Assembly: GCA_018881555.1 (NCBI GenBank)
Contig: JACAXG010000028.1
Span: 716,006-780,005 of the forward strand
Source of the DNA: Amblyornis subalaris
Taxonomy: Eukaryota > Chordata > Aves > Passeriformes > Ptilonorhynchidae
Direction: 5' to 3'
Length of the DNA stretch: 64,000 nucleotides
Each line of letters opens with the position of its first letter. The stretch's first letter is position 1. The notes beneath the pieces are model-generated. The model saw only the letters and a list, made by a program, of their open reading frames with translations, had not been told where the DNA came from and did no database searches. Made by a program: the position numbers and the translations under genes. This document shows positions 25,001 to 40,000 of the stretch, piece by piece.

Positions 25001-28000
25001 CAACTTCAAAGAACAAGTTTCACATTAGCAACACTTACTTGACTGGATCATATTCATGGCCAGACTGTGTCATCATAGCTTTTATTTTATCCTCCTCGGA
25101 AGCATTGGCTTCAGCCAGATTGGCAGTCTGTGCAACAGGTAATTATTTGACACACACATTAGAAACACATTTAAGCCCACACAGCCCAAGACAACACCAC
25201 TCATCCAATCCTGTAAAGAGCAGCACTACACTAGCTGAGCTTGCATGAGAGCAGCTGCTTATTCCAAACAGATTTGTGTTGAAGATGGTCTGGGGAGTCC
25301 TTACGCCATGACATGATGTTTATGTGCCTGAGAACCTACTAGAAAAGAGCACTCTTGGGCACTCAAACCTTAGGCTCTGTTTGTACCTTACAGCAAGACT
25401 TGTGTAACCAATCCAATTTCCTTCAGAGGACTGAAGCTAGGTGTAGATAAACCACAATATCCAGTATTTTTACACTGATTTTTAAGCTCCAGACTACATG
25501 CAGGAGAAGCTCTCCACTGGACATAGAATTAAAATGGATACAACCAGCATTATTTACATTTTGCAGTATTAAAAGGACACAGAACTGCAGAGGTGGGGCA
25601 GTTAGGTTTGCTTGCTGAAACTCAGCTTTAGACACAGAAGTGTTAAAAGGACTCAAGCCTTTTACAATCCCTCAGCAAGGCAAAAGATTCTTTTCAGCAG
25701 AAATTTGTCCATCAGGAGCTGCAGGCAGTCCAAACTGCACTTTCCCCCCACTAACTTCTTCNTGTGAAGTGAACACAAGCTACAGTTTTTTCCAGTTGAC
25801 TGTATCCTTTTAACCCACAAATTGTAATGTAAACCTTCTGCACAACTAAATCTTCAAATTACTGAAGCCAGCTGATTTTTAAGTCATATTTGTTCAAATG
25901 TTTTTTATTACACACTAGTCCAGATACAAGCAGGGTCTAAGGGAGTGACTGTCTATGACTTGGGCCTTCAAGCACCTATCACTCAGCTCAAGCACTCATG
26001 GTTTGGTTTTGTATGCATTCATTCACAAAAGCAACCAGCTAGTTTCAACATTTTATTAAATGGTTGTTTCATATACAGAGTTTTTCTCCACAGTAACAGA
26101 ATCCAGATCGCCAGCTATGAAATCATTTCCATTAACAGTTACAGACAGCTTTACAGATAATACTTGACTAATTTGTTTGAACCCAAACGGTTTACAAAAC
26201 ACATCCAAAAGCCGCAAAACATTAGTAGGAATAGACCAAAATTCAAATATGGCATTTCATACATAGTAATAATCACCAGAGAACTGTTAACACATTGCCT
26301 CCGTGCTGAGCCGGGCTGCACTAGAGCAGTTAGAGGGAGTAACAGTGCTGAGCTGCTTGGTGCCATCTTCCTGCATTTTTCTGAAATACTTAACTTCCCT
26401 CAAAAGCTTAAATGTGTATCCCCACCCCTTGGACAGCTTTGCACATTTTAGAGTAAAACTTCACATGAGGTTACAGACCCAAGGACACGTTTAGGGACAG
26501 CACTAATGGGGACCAATTGTTTCAGTGCCTACCTTCCAAACTGGAGAGAGAGAGAGATATAGATCTCTAAAATTTTTTTTTTGGCCAAATGTATACAATT
26601 TAATTTCTGTAATGAAGAGGGAAAAAGTTACCAGTGGGAAGAGATTTCTTTTTATTAGAAGTGAAGCCCAGCCTTTACTTTGAGGACAAAGAACTAGCTG
26701 CTCTGCCTCAGGCCCTGCCTACTCTACTGCCTGTAGCTTTAGGGACTGGTGGCTGAGCACTCGCCTGTCCACACAGTGCAGTCACTAGTGCTTTCCCAGA
26801 CAAGTTACACATTGGTGAGCAAAAATGCAAGCAGTTCCCGAGCAAAACATGGCATTACAACAGTTTCAGAAGGTCACAGCTGCTCAGATGCCACACATAC
26901 ACATTGGTATATTCCTATAAACAATGAGGTACATTTACACAATTTACACAGTCTGCGTTCAAACAAATTAGATCGGGTTGTCCACTGTATAGATCCCACA
27001 ATTTATGGAATTGTGCAGCATTCAGAGAATGGGTCTGTAACTGTGACTAGGGGTTCAAAAATAGCCATGCAATTGTCCATGGTACAGAACCGCTTCTCTT
27101 GTGGCTGGTCACACCCCCCTGGAATGTCCGTAACTTATAGCCAATTAAATTCTTCTGTACAAACTGGGTTAGTTTCCAACGCAAAATTAATGAAACGTAT
27201 GAAAAACGGTAAAACAGCTTCTGAAGAGCTTCTTCTTTGTGTCTTGAGGATGAGTAATACTGCAACATTATGCTGAGGCTGATAAGGTACTCCCCTTCTA
27301 TCTTCCCAAACTGGGAACTACTCTTTACAGGATAGTATCAAAATTACACACATTTTAAAGTTAAAATAAATACTTTAAGTTATTAAAAATTAAAGGGGGT
27401 TTCCAATTACAACAGTTATCCACCTATAGATCACAGTATCAATTTAAAAATAGGAAGCAAACACTTTTAAAAGTATTTGACAAGAATATATATATACCTT
27501 AGTAAGCTGGGCCAGAGAAATAGATGCAGAAGAGTCATCAATCTGTTCACAAAAAATTAAACACATATTCAAGTTCTACAGTCAAAACACAGCAATAGTT
27601 AACCTCTACTATAATCTGAATGTCTGCACTATATTCCCTGAGCGTCACCCAGAGGCAATCCCAACCCAGTGTAATTTGTACTTATTCAAAACAAAGTCCA
27701 AATCTATGATGGTTTAAGAGTATCTACGTGGTTATGAGAAAAAATTAAAATAACCAACCCCACTGGAGATGAACTTATTGCTCATAATATCTCAGAGAGG
27801 GAACCCTCTCAAAAGGGTAAGGAAGCTGTCGATTTTCAGCTAAAAAGGATTTAAAAACATATTTAATTGAGGAAGAAGTATCAGTAACAATCTAAGTGTA
27901 GTTTGTAAATGAATCAGTGAATGTCTCATTTCTAAACGCACACGGTGATGATTTTGTGAACCCAGAGCTGCCTGTCCACAAGAAGGCCAGGCCCAGCAGC

Positions 28001-31000
28001 TCCAGAACACACTCTGCCCCTCTTGTCAATACCCAAATAAACCCAAATAAAGCCAATCTAGAACAGCAGCCACGAAAGTAACCTGACACTTTGTCTGGAA
28101 AAAACCCAACTGCTTAAATAACTTACATAAAGGTGTTTATAGTGACAGAGTAGACTATAAAAATTGAGAAAACTGATTTCTTGTATGTTATTTGACCACA
28201 GGTCCTACTACCCAAATCAGTTTGGAAAGTGTGACAATTTAGATTATTCCTTGCAATCAGACCAAATCTGATCTTCAATAGCAGCCCAGTGCTAAATGAA
28301 CAAAAGAAAGTGCAAAGCATATTCTTGATGATGAAAACATGAATTCAGAGCACAAGCCTGGAATTTCTGTCTCCATTTTTCTCCTCCCAGCTGCCTATGG
28401 AACAGTTTTCAGGAATGAAGTCCTCAGCTAGTAGCCAGAGAACTAGTGCTGAAGTGCAGTTTTGCCACAAGTAAAAAGGGTAACTTGATCTAGTTCCTTC
28501 TGTAGGATATTGAATTATATCATGCCATGAGTAGCACTTGAGCCAGCAAAACAGTACCAAAAAGACACTTGAATCACTGCTTATTACATCTAAATTGCTC
28601 AAAAATGTAGAATAAAATTTCACAATGTGAACGGAACACCTCTCCAAGAGGCCACTGAATAGGTCAGCAAAGAGATTAAGACCTTTCCTTAACACAGGGC
28701 TTGTCCTGTACTACATAATGTAGTGGAGGAATTCGAGGGAGCAGTTTTAGCAGACTGGGAAAAAAGTATCTTCATGCACAAGATGATTCCTCACACCAGT
28801 AAGTTGCTCCTTCTGTGTGTTTTCAGGAAAGCACATACAGCATTCCTGTATTACTGGCTAAAGAGCTCCTGAAAATGTGTCTTTGGAGAGGAACGCAGAT
28901 CTAGACAAAAAGACCTTCATTCCACTGCAAGTCTTACCACAAGATTCACCTCTCCTTCTTTCCAGAACACTTTGTACCTAGTTCTGTTCCAAAGGAGGTC
29001 TGGACAAGCATTTTGAAGCTTCATGCTCCATATGCCACTCTTTTACATGTGGGAAAGCAGGCCAGTGTTCTCTCAGGGCAGGCACAGCTATAATTTTGTG
29101 GGCTTTCAGAAACAAACAAGAAATTAGGAAAGCTCTAGCGTTAAGTCGTCTAGTACTGACCAGGAACTGAAACACAACAGTTAATGAACTATTAATTCTT
29201 TCCTGTATTTTCTTAGGAAGCTGCTATTACACGGCCTGCAGGCAACACTCTAATTTCTTAAAGGAGGTGATTCTGAACAGTTACCAAAAGAAGCAAACAG
29301 ATAACTAACGTACTCTTCAGTGCATTTGCCCATGCTCCTACATTTTTGCCTATTTTTTCCCTTTTAAATTTCTACTGAAGTATTTCCTGGCAGTCCCTCA
29401 AAACGGTCAAGTAGAAACAGTATCTCCACAAGCTTGTATGCAACCTTAAGATAACACTGCAAAAGAATTGTAAAAAAAACCCCAAAAAACAACTGAGAAA
29501 AAGCAACTCCCAAACCCTAAACTCAACAGCCAGCGTTTTAACTCCCATGTCATGCAGCAGACTGAACAGAAACTAACATGGAGCCAAGTAGGCAAGGGGA
29601 CAGAGAAGAGGAGGAAAAGGCTGATCTCACTGCTGGAGTGCTACACTGAAATTACAGGGCTTTCCTAAAACCCCNGAGCTTGGCTACACTGAAAACTCAC
29701 AGCCAGGAAGGCTCCCAGTTGTGTCTGACAGTGCTAAAGCATGGAGCACAGCTCGGCCCTTCTGCAGCCTCCACAGACAAAGCCCGGTTCAAGAGCCCAG
29801 AAGGTACCAAGACACTGACCCTAAAGCAGAGACGCCCCGTGCCCTGGCTTTGGCTGTGCCAAGAGCAGCACACATTGCCAGGTGTGGAATGACAGCTGGC
29901 AAAAGAGTGTGACAATGAAGAAATACTAAAAAGCAGCTTTCGTGCATCCTTTAAAAAAAAAAGTCTTAACTTTTTAACTTTGCAGCTTTACTGTCCATCA
30001 ATAATTGACAAGATTCCTACTGATTTACTCCAACTACACCAAGACTCAGGTTCTGCTCTGAAATACATGCAGAAATATGTGTATTAAAAAAAAAAAAAAA
30101 GGCAAACAAACCCCCACACACCAAGACCTGAGCTATCTTTAAGAATAAACTATTTGTATCTCTAGCCTCTGAAGCTGCTGAGGTTGCAGGGCTTTTCCAG
30201 CAAGAGAGAGGGGGCCTGTACAGAGGGATGCAAGGCTTCCACCCTCCCAAACCAGGGACACACCAGGGAATGGCTTTGTTCTGCCCTTCCTTTCCTGCCA
30301 TTAGTTCTCACTCACTCTGAGTCTCCCCTCCCACTCTAGGATTTTTTCTTTTTTGACACACCTACGTTAGCTTATGGTAAGATGCTACTGAGCAATGTAA
30401 TACAGACATGCCAGGGAACACACGAGGCTAAAAGAATGTTAACTTTATTTATGAACATGTGGTTTGTGTTTATACACATGCTAGTAAACAAAAAGAAAAA
30501 GAACTGTTTTCAAGAAATAAAAACCCATCTGAATTAGATCAAATACTATAAACGTGGTTTACATAAATGCATTACATTAACTGCTAGGGTCACTGGGCCA
30601 GTTCAACTAAGTCCAACTCACAATGAGAGGCATTCATGTCCAAAAGGAATTCCAATCAATCAGCAACAGAATTACGGATGTTACATTTAGTGGTTTTAGA
30701 CCTACACACAGAAAGTTTTCAATTTGAGGTTGATTGTTTCCATGGGAACCAGAGGCTGTATTCTTCCCAGAACACAGCCCCAGAGTTCAGGAATTTTTAG
30801 ATTAAGTTCTCCTAATAGCTGATCAAGTGATCAGATCCAATGATCCATGGTTAGTGTAATGCCTCACACCAGTCTAGTGAAGGAGAAGCAGTTATACTTA
30901 AAATAAAGATGAAAAATAAACCCCACCAAATAGTACTTTGATACTCTAAGGACTATTGGAAAAGCATAGTTCCACACAGTACTGACCCACGTGGCACACC

Positions 31001-34000
31001 AAGATCTAGCCCATCACCAGGCACGGATTTCCGTGTGGGATTTATATGTTAGCAGTGGAACAACAGTGTTTGCAAACCTGCAGGAAAATGCTGCCCTTTT
31101 CCAAATGTGAATTCCAAGTGGTGGTATACTAAAGAAAGGCTTAACCTTTGGGAATTACAGCAGCAGCCAACCCTGGAGTCACCCAGATCCAAAAATGTGC
31201 TGCAGGCAGAAGTTAAGAAAAGTGACAGGGATTTCAGCCCCAAATGCCCCAGGCTCTAACTTGGTGCCAAAATTCGTGTTACATATTGTCATTTGCAGAT
31301 AGACTGTTGAAATAAACTGCTTCACCAGACAAAGGGGAGATCAAATGCAGAACTTTAGAATACCACTCCATGTAGCAGCAATATTGAAATTCACGTCAGG
31401 CTATAAAGACAATTCTGTACTCAGAGGGGCCCAAACAATATCACTTCAATTATACAGTTTTAGGAACAAATACCCAAATATTTAAGGACATGAGAAGGAA
31501 TCATTTAGCCACACACGACTGTCCTGAAAAGGTCTGGGATATGCTGGGTTTGGTATTTGTTTGAACCCCCAAGTCAAAAGTAAGGAACAGCACCAAGTTT
31601 CACAATAATGGTTTCTCAGTGGTTTTTGATAACATTTTCAAAAACCATTAGGCAAAAAAAAGGTATTTAAAAACAAAAGCTAAGTGATACAATGTGAAAA
31701 TGGCAAAAAATACACTCCAAACAGTTTTTATTGCAAGAAACAAAAAGCACACAACAACCTATACAAACATACATATCACTAGCTATAGACAGACAGATGT
31801 AGAACATGGCACCATGTTCAGTGTGCAAACCTCGAGCCTACAGGATCTGGAAACGATCATACATTATCTGTACAACACAGAGTCATACAGGAGAGATTCT
31901 GGCATATTCAATATGAAATACAATGCATTGCTAGGCACAAATACCAATATTCACATTAGAACTGCAAATGATGGCATTACCCAGTTTTTACTATGCTGAA
32001 TCAAATACAATGTATTTACAACATACACTAGGTTTTACTGGAAAATATATTAAGTTAACTTTTGGCAAATTAATAAAAGACTGCATTGTTTAGAATTAAG
32101 TGCAGTGTGTAGGAAAAAAAGTGTGAGATTGTGTTTTTACATACTGCTTTTGATGTTCCACTCACTGGCTCACTTCGACTTCTAGAAGAAGAAATAAAGG
32201 TGATCAGAATGTAAAACAAATCACTTGTACCTGATAAAAAGATTCCAGAACCTGAACATCACAAAATTATGCTCCAATACTCTAGTGAACGTGGACATTT
32301 ATTTGTAGACATAAATTGTTCTCTCTTGGTACATTCAGTTCAACTAAAAAACCCCCCAAAATCACATTTCTACATTGTCACAAATTACTCAAGACTTACA
32401 GATCTAGAACACAACAGTGCAAGAGGAAGTCCTCAGGTATTTTGTCTCTGTTCTCTAAGTATCACACCCATGAAGTTTGTACTAGAGTTCTGTGTTCTTA
32501 AATAATCAATCACCGAAATGTGGGGCAGCTTTGGCCAATATGTACATCCCTGGTATCCCACAGAGGTACCAGGTACAGGGCTTCAGTTTCTACAAAAAGA
32601 ACAGTGATAATCTACAAGTGCAAGTTTGCTCAAGTGAAAAACACAATCACGTGACAAAGGGGCAACAGAACAGTGTCAGCAGCACAGTCTCTAGAACAGT
32701 GTTTCTTTGTGGAAGCCCAAGCACTGTGTTCAGAGATCTACTAGATTTAGCCATCAAAGTGCCAAAATATTAAACATGTTACATATGCTATATTGACTAA
32801 AAATAGTAGTAGAAATGTCACCTGAAAGTAGTTTCTAGGATTTTGTGCGATTTAGGAGTCCTGTGACAAAAAAAAAGGTCTTAATTGCCAGAATTTGCTA
32901 TAAGATAATCTCGAAAATGCTACAATATTTTAGGAAATATGTATCACATTTGAAAACTTGCTGAGATTCCACATATTCGATGGTCTGTACCTGCATGCTC
33001 CTCGTCATGAACCACACATGCAACCACTGAGAGAGTCAACAAACAATCCACACATCATCCAAAGAGTCCCATGAGCAGAAGCAATGCAAAGGCTGCTGGG
33101 GAATTAACATACCAATGGAAAGGCTCAGCTTCCTGTCACTGCTACCCCTCCCCAGGCTCCCAATTATACCTCCTGAAGGTAAGGAAGTACATGGAAGTAC
33201 TTTGGATTACCACACAATAATTGCTTCAGCCATTTACTGCAAGGTGGGTAAGGCCTTGCTGAAGGCCTCTCCACCATTCCAGCAGACATTCCCCAACCCG
33301 CAACATTAACCACCCTACCAGTGGTTTCTGCAGGGTTTCCAGGTGAAGAACAGAAAGCTCATCTGCCTGGTTAATTTTCAATTCTACCACAGCAGTGCTG
33401 TTCTTTCCCGATCCCCTCACACCAGTACTGATGGGATTCTTGACGCCAGCAGCATCTGTCCTCCCATTCTAGGGTGGCTTTAGACCACCAGGTGAGGTGC
33501 ACTGACAGGACAGCACTAAGCACATACCAAAATGAACCCCCAAAGCAAGGCCATGTTTACAGGCACGATGCTGTGGCTGCAGAATGCCGAGGGAGAGCCT
33601 GGAAGCACTGGACCAACTCCTGCAGTAACATGCCCCAAGGTTACATGCAGAGCCACATCCATTCAGGGCTTTTTGCTTGCGAATGGTTCATGGGTACGAG
33701 GATGTTGCTGTATTGTTTGTTCAAGACACACTGTAACTCCTCAGGGTACTTTATTTATATAGAACCAACATTAGAAAGACATGGCAAAACCACAAGCTAA
33801 TAATTTCGCCTCCTGGTGGTGTAGAGGCATGGCTTTAAGGAGGCTGAAAAACATGCCCATTCCAACAGAGCTGATGTAGCTATTATAGGTCTGGACNGTA
33901 TGAAAACATCAACGCAGACATAATCCTGTAGTCAGGATGGCATTTAAGTATCTGTGATTTTAATCAATACTGAGGACAGAGAATCAGGTGTAAACCTTAC

Positions 34001-37000
34001 GAATACAGAATTAAAACCTGGACTACAGATCCCAGCTTGGGTACAGACAGACTCAGAAAGGTAACGAGTACATTTGGTAATGTGCTAAGCTGCTTCTGAG
34101 ATTTGAGTTTGGACAGTATTAACTATTCCTTCACGGTCCTCGCACAAAAGCCAGTACCCTTTAGGGTATGGTTCCTTTTCTCTTGCCTCGAACAGGTATT
34201 GTCTTTAGGAAATTCACAGGAATCATTTAGGAATTAAACTTTTTGTTTGCATGGTTCACCACTGGCAACCCTTGGTCCTTCCTCTACAACTACCATACAA
34301 GCCCCCCAGATATGAGGCAGAAAAATACCTGTCATATCCTGCCCCACCTTCCCCCAAATGCAGGAAATAGTCAAACACCAAGAATCAGACTTTTTTGAGA
34401 TGGGAACAAATGCTAAGCTTACACTACAAAGCATATCTCTCTTCACTCAAAAAGCAGACATGTATAACAAGGAATCTCCCCGTGTAGAGGAAACACGATC
34501 TGTACCTGAATCTCAGAAAAATAAACCCCAAACCAAACTCAATAGAATAACCTCAAAAGTTACCATTGTTGGTGTCTAAACACCATGTCCCAGCAGATCT
34601 CAAAATCTAAGTCTCCTTTGGAACAGACACATTAAAATCTACCCCATGACACCAAACACCAGCAGCAGCTTTAACAAGAAAGATACAAGCCAAGTGCCTC
34701 TGTAACTGCTGTCAGTAACACACTGACCCCCTCCCAGAGAAGACAATGTCTGGGGTACTTACATAACGTATGTTTTGCTGGTAGCTTTAACTCCTCCAAT
34801 GGGGATTCTCCTCACAATCACCGATGAGTTCTTGGGAATCAGGGCACTGTCATCGGTGTATTCTGGAAACAACAGCAATACAGAAAAAACATTAGTCGAT
34901 TTGTAAGAATGTATTTAATACGTAATTACAGAGCACTTTGGAGAATCCCTTTATAGAGCTAAAAGCAAAATTTTACACGTAACATCGGGCTTTCATCCTC
35001 TCAATACACCAACGGCACCTCTCAAGGAAAGTTCAGGTTTGATAATCAAACACAAACAGCCAAATCTTTTTCAATGTTTAAAGTTAGTTTGAATGCCAAG
35101 AGCAAAATGGTTTCAAATGACACTAAGGCAAAGTCAGATAATGTATGACATTCTTCCCTGATCTAAGTTGGTTTTGCTTCTGTCCGGCTATGAAACCAAG
35201 AGATCTCTGGAGAAAAGCAAACCACAGACAAGTCTCACCTGCATAAAACAGATTCTAAAGTCTGTGACTGTTTGTCCTGAACAAACCAGGCGCTGGCTGA
35301 AGCAGGGAAGCCCTGCATCAGTGCTTTCAGTGTGTTAAGTACACCTGACTCCCTCCTGCTGCTGTGCTCAGGCTGGCAGAAAGCAGCAGTCTCCAGCTCT
35401 GTGCTTGGGGCTCACCATCCCCAACCACGCTGGGCAGCTGACAGAGAAATGCAACTGAAACTTGCAGAGCTGGAGTCTGGAGCACAGAACCTTGGGGCGT
35501 TTTGAGTTTGCTTTCACAAGTGGAGCAGAAGTGGCTCAAACTAAAGTGGCACCTTCCCCCTTAAGCTCACCATCCAGTCTGAATTAACCAAAGGAACACA
35601 AATCCTTTCCATTCACTTTCTGCAGAGAAGAGAGACTCAAACGAAATGCCTTCTGAAGACAGCCTTGAAAAGCCTTTGGAAAACAGCATGTGCCTGGAGC
35701 TATCCCTGCTCTGCCCTGGCCTGCACCATGCTGGTTGTCCAAAGAGAAGAAAAGACTCCTGACCTTTTACATAAGGCCCAAATAAAAATCCCACTCTCAG
35801 CGACAATCTGAGTAAGCTTAAAATGCAAAGATCTCTCCATGAGAATGGTTTTCATACTGAACTTACACAAGCTGGATGTGACTAAATATTGTAAAGCACC
35901 ATGAGCAGCCCTTCCTGTGATGTGCCTGCAGTGTTAGTTATTTCAATCCCTTACCTTTGCAGACTGAATCAGAACAATGGCCTGAAACCCAGAGCTGCTG
36001 TGTATCTCAGTGATCACACACAAAATGAGTATTTCACAATTTAGGCTCCATTTTTCAGTATATTACTCCTACAGGCAGGAACCTCCCTCAGACCAAAACA
36101 TACCTAGCAGAAGACATCACTTNAACCATGAAATGAAAATTTTACTTCTATTTCCACCTAACAGAACATTTCTTCAGAAAACTGAGAAATCATTTAGCTG
36201 AAATTAATTCCTGATCTTCCCCCCAGGGAACCAAACAGATTCCTCTGGACTGCAGAGCAGCTTGAAACTGTGAGAGAAAGGACCAGTAATCANGGAAACA
36301 GCAGCTCTTACAGAAGTCACATCCTGACACAAGCCCCAGAGCTCTGGTCCTCACACAGCCACCTGTCAAGAGAGGCTGCTCCGGGACCTTCTGATGGAGA
36401 AGGAGCTCAAGCAGTGCTGAGGCCCAGACAAACACCTGGGAGATGGTGTCAGCTGCAGTTCTAGAAGCCCAAAGCAGCTGTTTCTACTTGTGCAACAGAG
36501 TCAAACAAAAGTGTTCTTTCTTTCTTTCTGGTCCAGATCACAAATCACTGGACTGAGATTTCAGAGATACAAGATAAGCAACAGGGGCTCCACAAAAAAG
36601 CTTTCAGGTTAAACTGGAATCTCCTAACAGACGCCTGCTCCTCATCCCCTGGCAGAGACTCACAAGTCCCAGAACCCGCGCAGCCTTGTCATTGTCTCAC
36701 CATGACTCCACACCTCAAGGTGAGCAGTGAAGCCAACTCCACACAGCTACTCCTCACATTTGTCCAAGCAGAGCTCCGACAGAAACACTCAAAGCTAGAG
36801 GTAACAACATTGTTCATTCCTACTCTCTTATAGCACAAAGTTGTTTTACCACCAGTGTTGGCCAGGAACTGGCCACTGGTCTTTGCCAATCCAAGATGTG
36901 ATTAAAAATAAGTACTCAACTAACTCAAAATGCTTGCAAAAACAAAGAAAGATTTGGATATTAAAGACAAGAGCAGAAGTGACACAACAGTCTAAAACTT

Positions 37001-40000
37001 GCTATTTATCCTACAGGAAAATTGCAGCTTGAAAGAGCCCAGGGAAAAGAGTATTTCAAGACATGAATGGAAGCAGACTAGTTAACAGCATCTACCATGA
37101 CTGCTGCCTCACACTTAGGAATCTGACATCAACAACTGCATTAGAGTCCACAACCTTCTTACTGAAAAGAGCAAAGAGCTCAGATTTGCTCTCAAATTTA
37201 TGCACAATTTAAACATCTGGCTTTTAAATTTATCTATTATTAGAATTTCTGCTAGTTTGAATAATTTGTCTTGTAAATATGCTACAAACAAGTTACTGAC
37301 CCAAGTTCTCACATTATTTTCTGGCCTGCTTTAATCCACCGTTTTGTCTGCCAGCATTGCCCAAGCAGCTCTGAGCACTCTGAGAGGTTTTTCACCCAGG
37401 TGAAGTACAGAACTCACCAGGAGTCCTCGGAAGGCAAGTCTAGGTGTGACAGGGCAGGAAAAAGCCTTGCTAAGCAGTTGTTAGCCTGCTGGGGGAAGGA
37501 TGTGCAGACAAGGTTGGAATGCCTGCCAACATGCCAGGCTGTCCCCACCAGAACACAGGGAACTCCCAAGAACATATTTTCTCCCTAAACAGGATTTGTT
37601 AACTCTGTTCTCATCACCACCATTTGCTCACTTTGTGACAAGCCATTGCTGTAGCTGGCTCCAAAAGCCGCCTCAAAACATCCCAAGTAACAGACTGGGC
37701 CGCTCCTGCTGGATTTTCTGCTTCCCCCAGAACAGGAATCACGCATCTCATCTACAACAGGCAGATATCACTTCTGGAACAGGCCGGCTCAGGAGGCCAA
37801 ACAGCCCAGCGAATCTCCATTTGCACTGTTACCACACAGCACTGTGCCCCACAAGAGCTCCTGCACTGCTCCGAAGGGATGAGTCAATGAAATCCACCCT
37901 ACTTCCAATCATTAATCGGATTACACCGCCTGCTCCATGCCTTAAGGTCCTCTTGGCTCTGGTGTGGTGTCAGCATGGGGCTGAAGTGTCCAAGCACTAT
38001 TCTGCCTTAAACCACTCATCCCACACCAGTTCAGAGGCACAGTTTCGGGGTTATTTTCTTTGTATTTTGCCCTGTAAGTATGGCACATTTTCCAAGTATT
38101 CTGATTCAGAATGTCACAGGGCAGGAAAGAGCATTCAAGGAAGCCCAGTTCTGGAGTTTGCAGCTCTTCCACAATATTCTGGGAATACCTATTACATAAT
38201 ACAGGTAAAAAAAATCCAGATCCAACGAAATGGAGGCAAGTTTAAAAGCAACATTCTTGAGCACAGGCTTTACAGAACATGCCTTGATAGCAAGCATGCA
38301 AGAGGAACCCCCTTTATAAAACAGGTCCCACCCACTCAGTTTGCACTCCCAGAATCTTACACAGTCCATCATATCTTTTTTCCCACCAATAATTAAAATC
38401 CTGTTTACTTTTAGCTTGTATTAGCATTTCTCCTATTACTAGCTTTCCATTAGGAAAAGTAACAGCTCCCAGACTGTAAAAGCTTCCAGGACCTTGGAAC
38501 AATCTGAACACACAGCACATCTCCACTCATGGCTCACTTTGTTCTGTCCAAGACCATTCCAACATTTACTCAGGACTCCTGCACAGACAAAGTTATAAAA
38601 ACCCAGTACTTACGTCCACATGTAAGAATTCCAAACATCCCACTCAGGCAGAATATCCCGGTCTAGTTTTTACTTTAATTTCTGCAGGTGAATTTAAGCA
38701 TCTACATCTGATTAATAAAAACCGAAATTCACATTTGTGCATATAAACCAAAGATCTGACAGGCATATATTTTTGAAATGCACTCTCTAGCTGTGCTCTG
38801 CAAACCACAGGGGGATTTTTGCCTTTTCACATGGAAAACACCCTTANGAAAGCTTCAATAAGCATCTGTGTCACTAATATAGAATTTTAAATTATGTATT
38901 TTATATATTTATATTTTAATACTCATCTTGCAGAGGTTGAAGTGCAACACAACCTGCCCAGAGGACCCAGTACAATCCTTTTTTAACTTCACCTTGAGGC
39001 GACACCACATTTAACAGTTCCTAGCAAGGCAAACACTTTTGCTTCCCTGTACTCTGGTTACAAATGAAAACAAAGTAACACCTTGGTAAAACTGCAATGA
39101 TGGATGCTGCAGTAACACTTTATGAGGTGACACTTACGAGCATCATTTTTTTCTTCCAACAACTTTGCTTTCTGTTCACCTGCTACAACAAAATCCAAGT
39201 GTTTGACCTATTTCAAAGCATTTGTTGTTCTGGTGCCCATAAGTGGCTCCATCACAGCTCCTTCCCAGCCAAGGCTCTGTTTTGCAGGCTGTTTCCCACA
39301 GCCCGGGGTGACGTCAGCCACCGGCCACTCCTGCATGTGGGAGCCCAGAGCGCCCAGCCAGGGACCCTCGGGCAGCACAGCCCACAAAGCAAACCACACT
39401 CGGTGTTCAAAAGCTTTCGACAATTTTATTCAATACCATTAGAAACATTCAAGACTTCNGAACTGTGTCTCTACCTACGTTTATTACACAACGCCACAGC
39501 ACCCCCAGGACCCCGATGCTGTGAAGTACCTTCACACTCTCCTGAAAACAATTTAAATATCTGTAGATAAACAGAAGCTTTAACTACAACCCCTTTAAAG
39601 GCCAGGGCTGAAGTTACAGAGCACTCTGTTTAAGCTTCAATACATAAAACTGGCAAAGAAAAAAACACTAGTACACATTTTAAAGAAAAGACTGTTGTGA
39701 CACAGAACCACAGGGGGAAACAATAAAAAGTTTTAACGNTGAAGGAATGCAAACACAATTCTTTTTATTTCTGAAGAGTCACACCCTGAAGTCTTTAATC
39801 ACATTCAAACTTATCAAGATGGCAGATTACCAAACTGAAGCATCATAGTAACACAAACCCATAATCACATCTAATAATCAAGCACTATTTATTAGATTTA
39901 AGAGAATTTATGACTTCCAGAAGAACATTTCTTACATATATTCACTGCAAATGTTCTGCCATAAAACTTCAGAACTGCCCTGATACAGCAAAGACGAAGT

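Larger units (their letters stand above)
27543..32144 (-). other. RBBP6 intron 3
   Basis: A 4.6-kb intron. Its first 75 bases are the readthrough coding extension listed separately, and 31.7-32.07 kb is its probable 3' UTR. Nothing else is recognised apart from poly(A) runs near 29950 and 30085. Confidence 0.75.
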
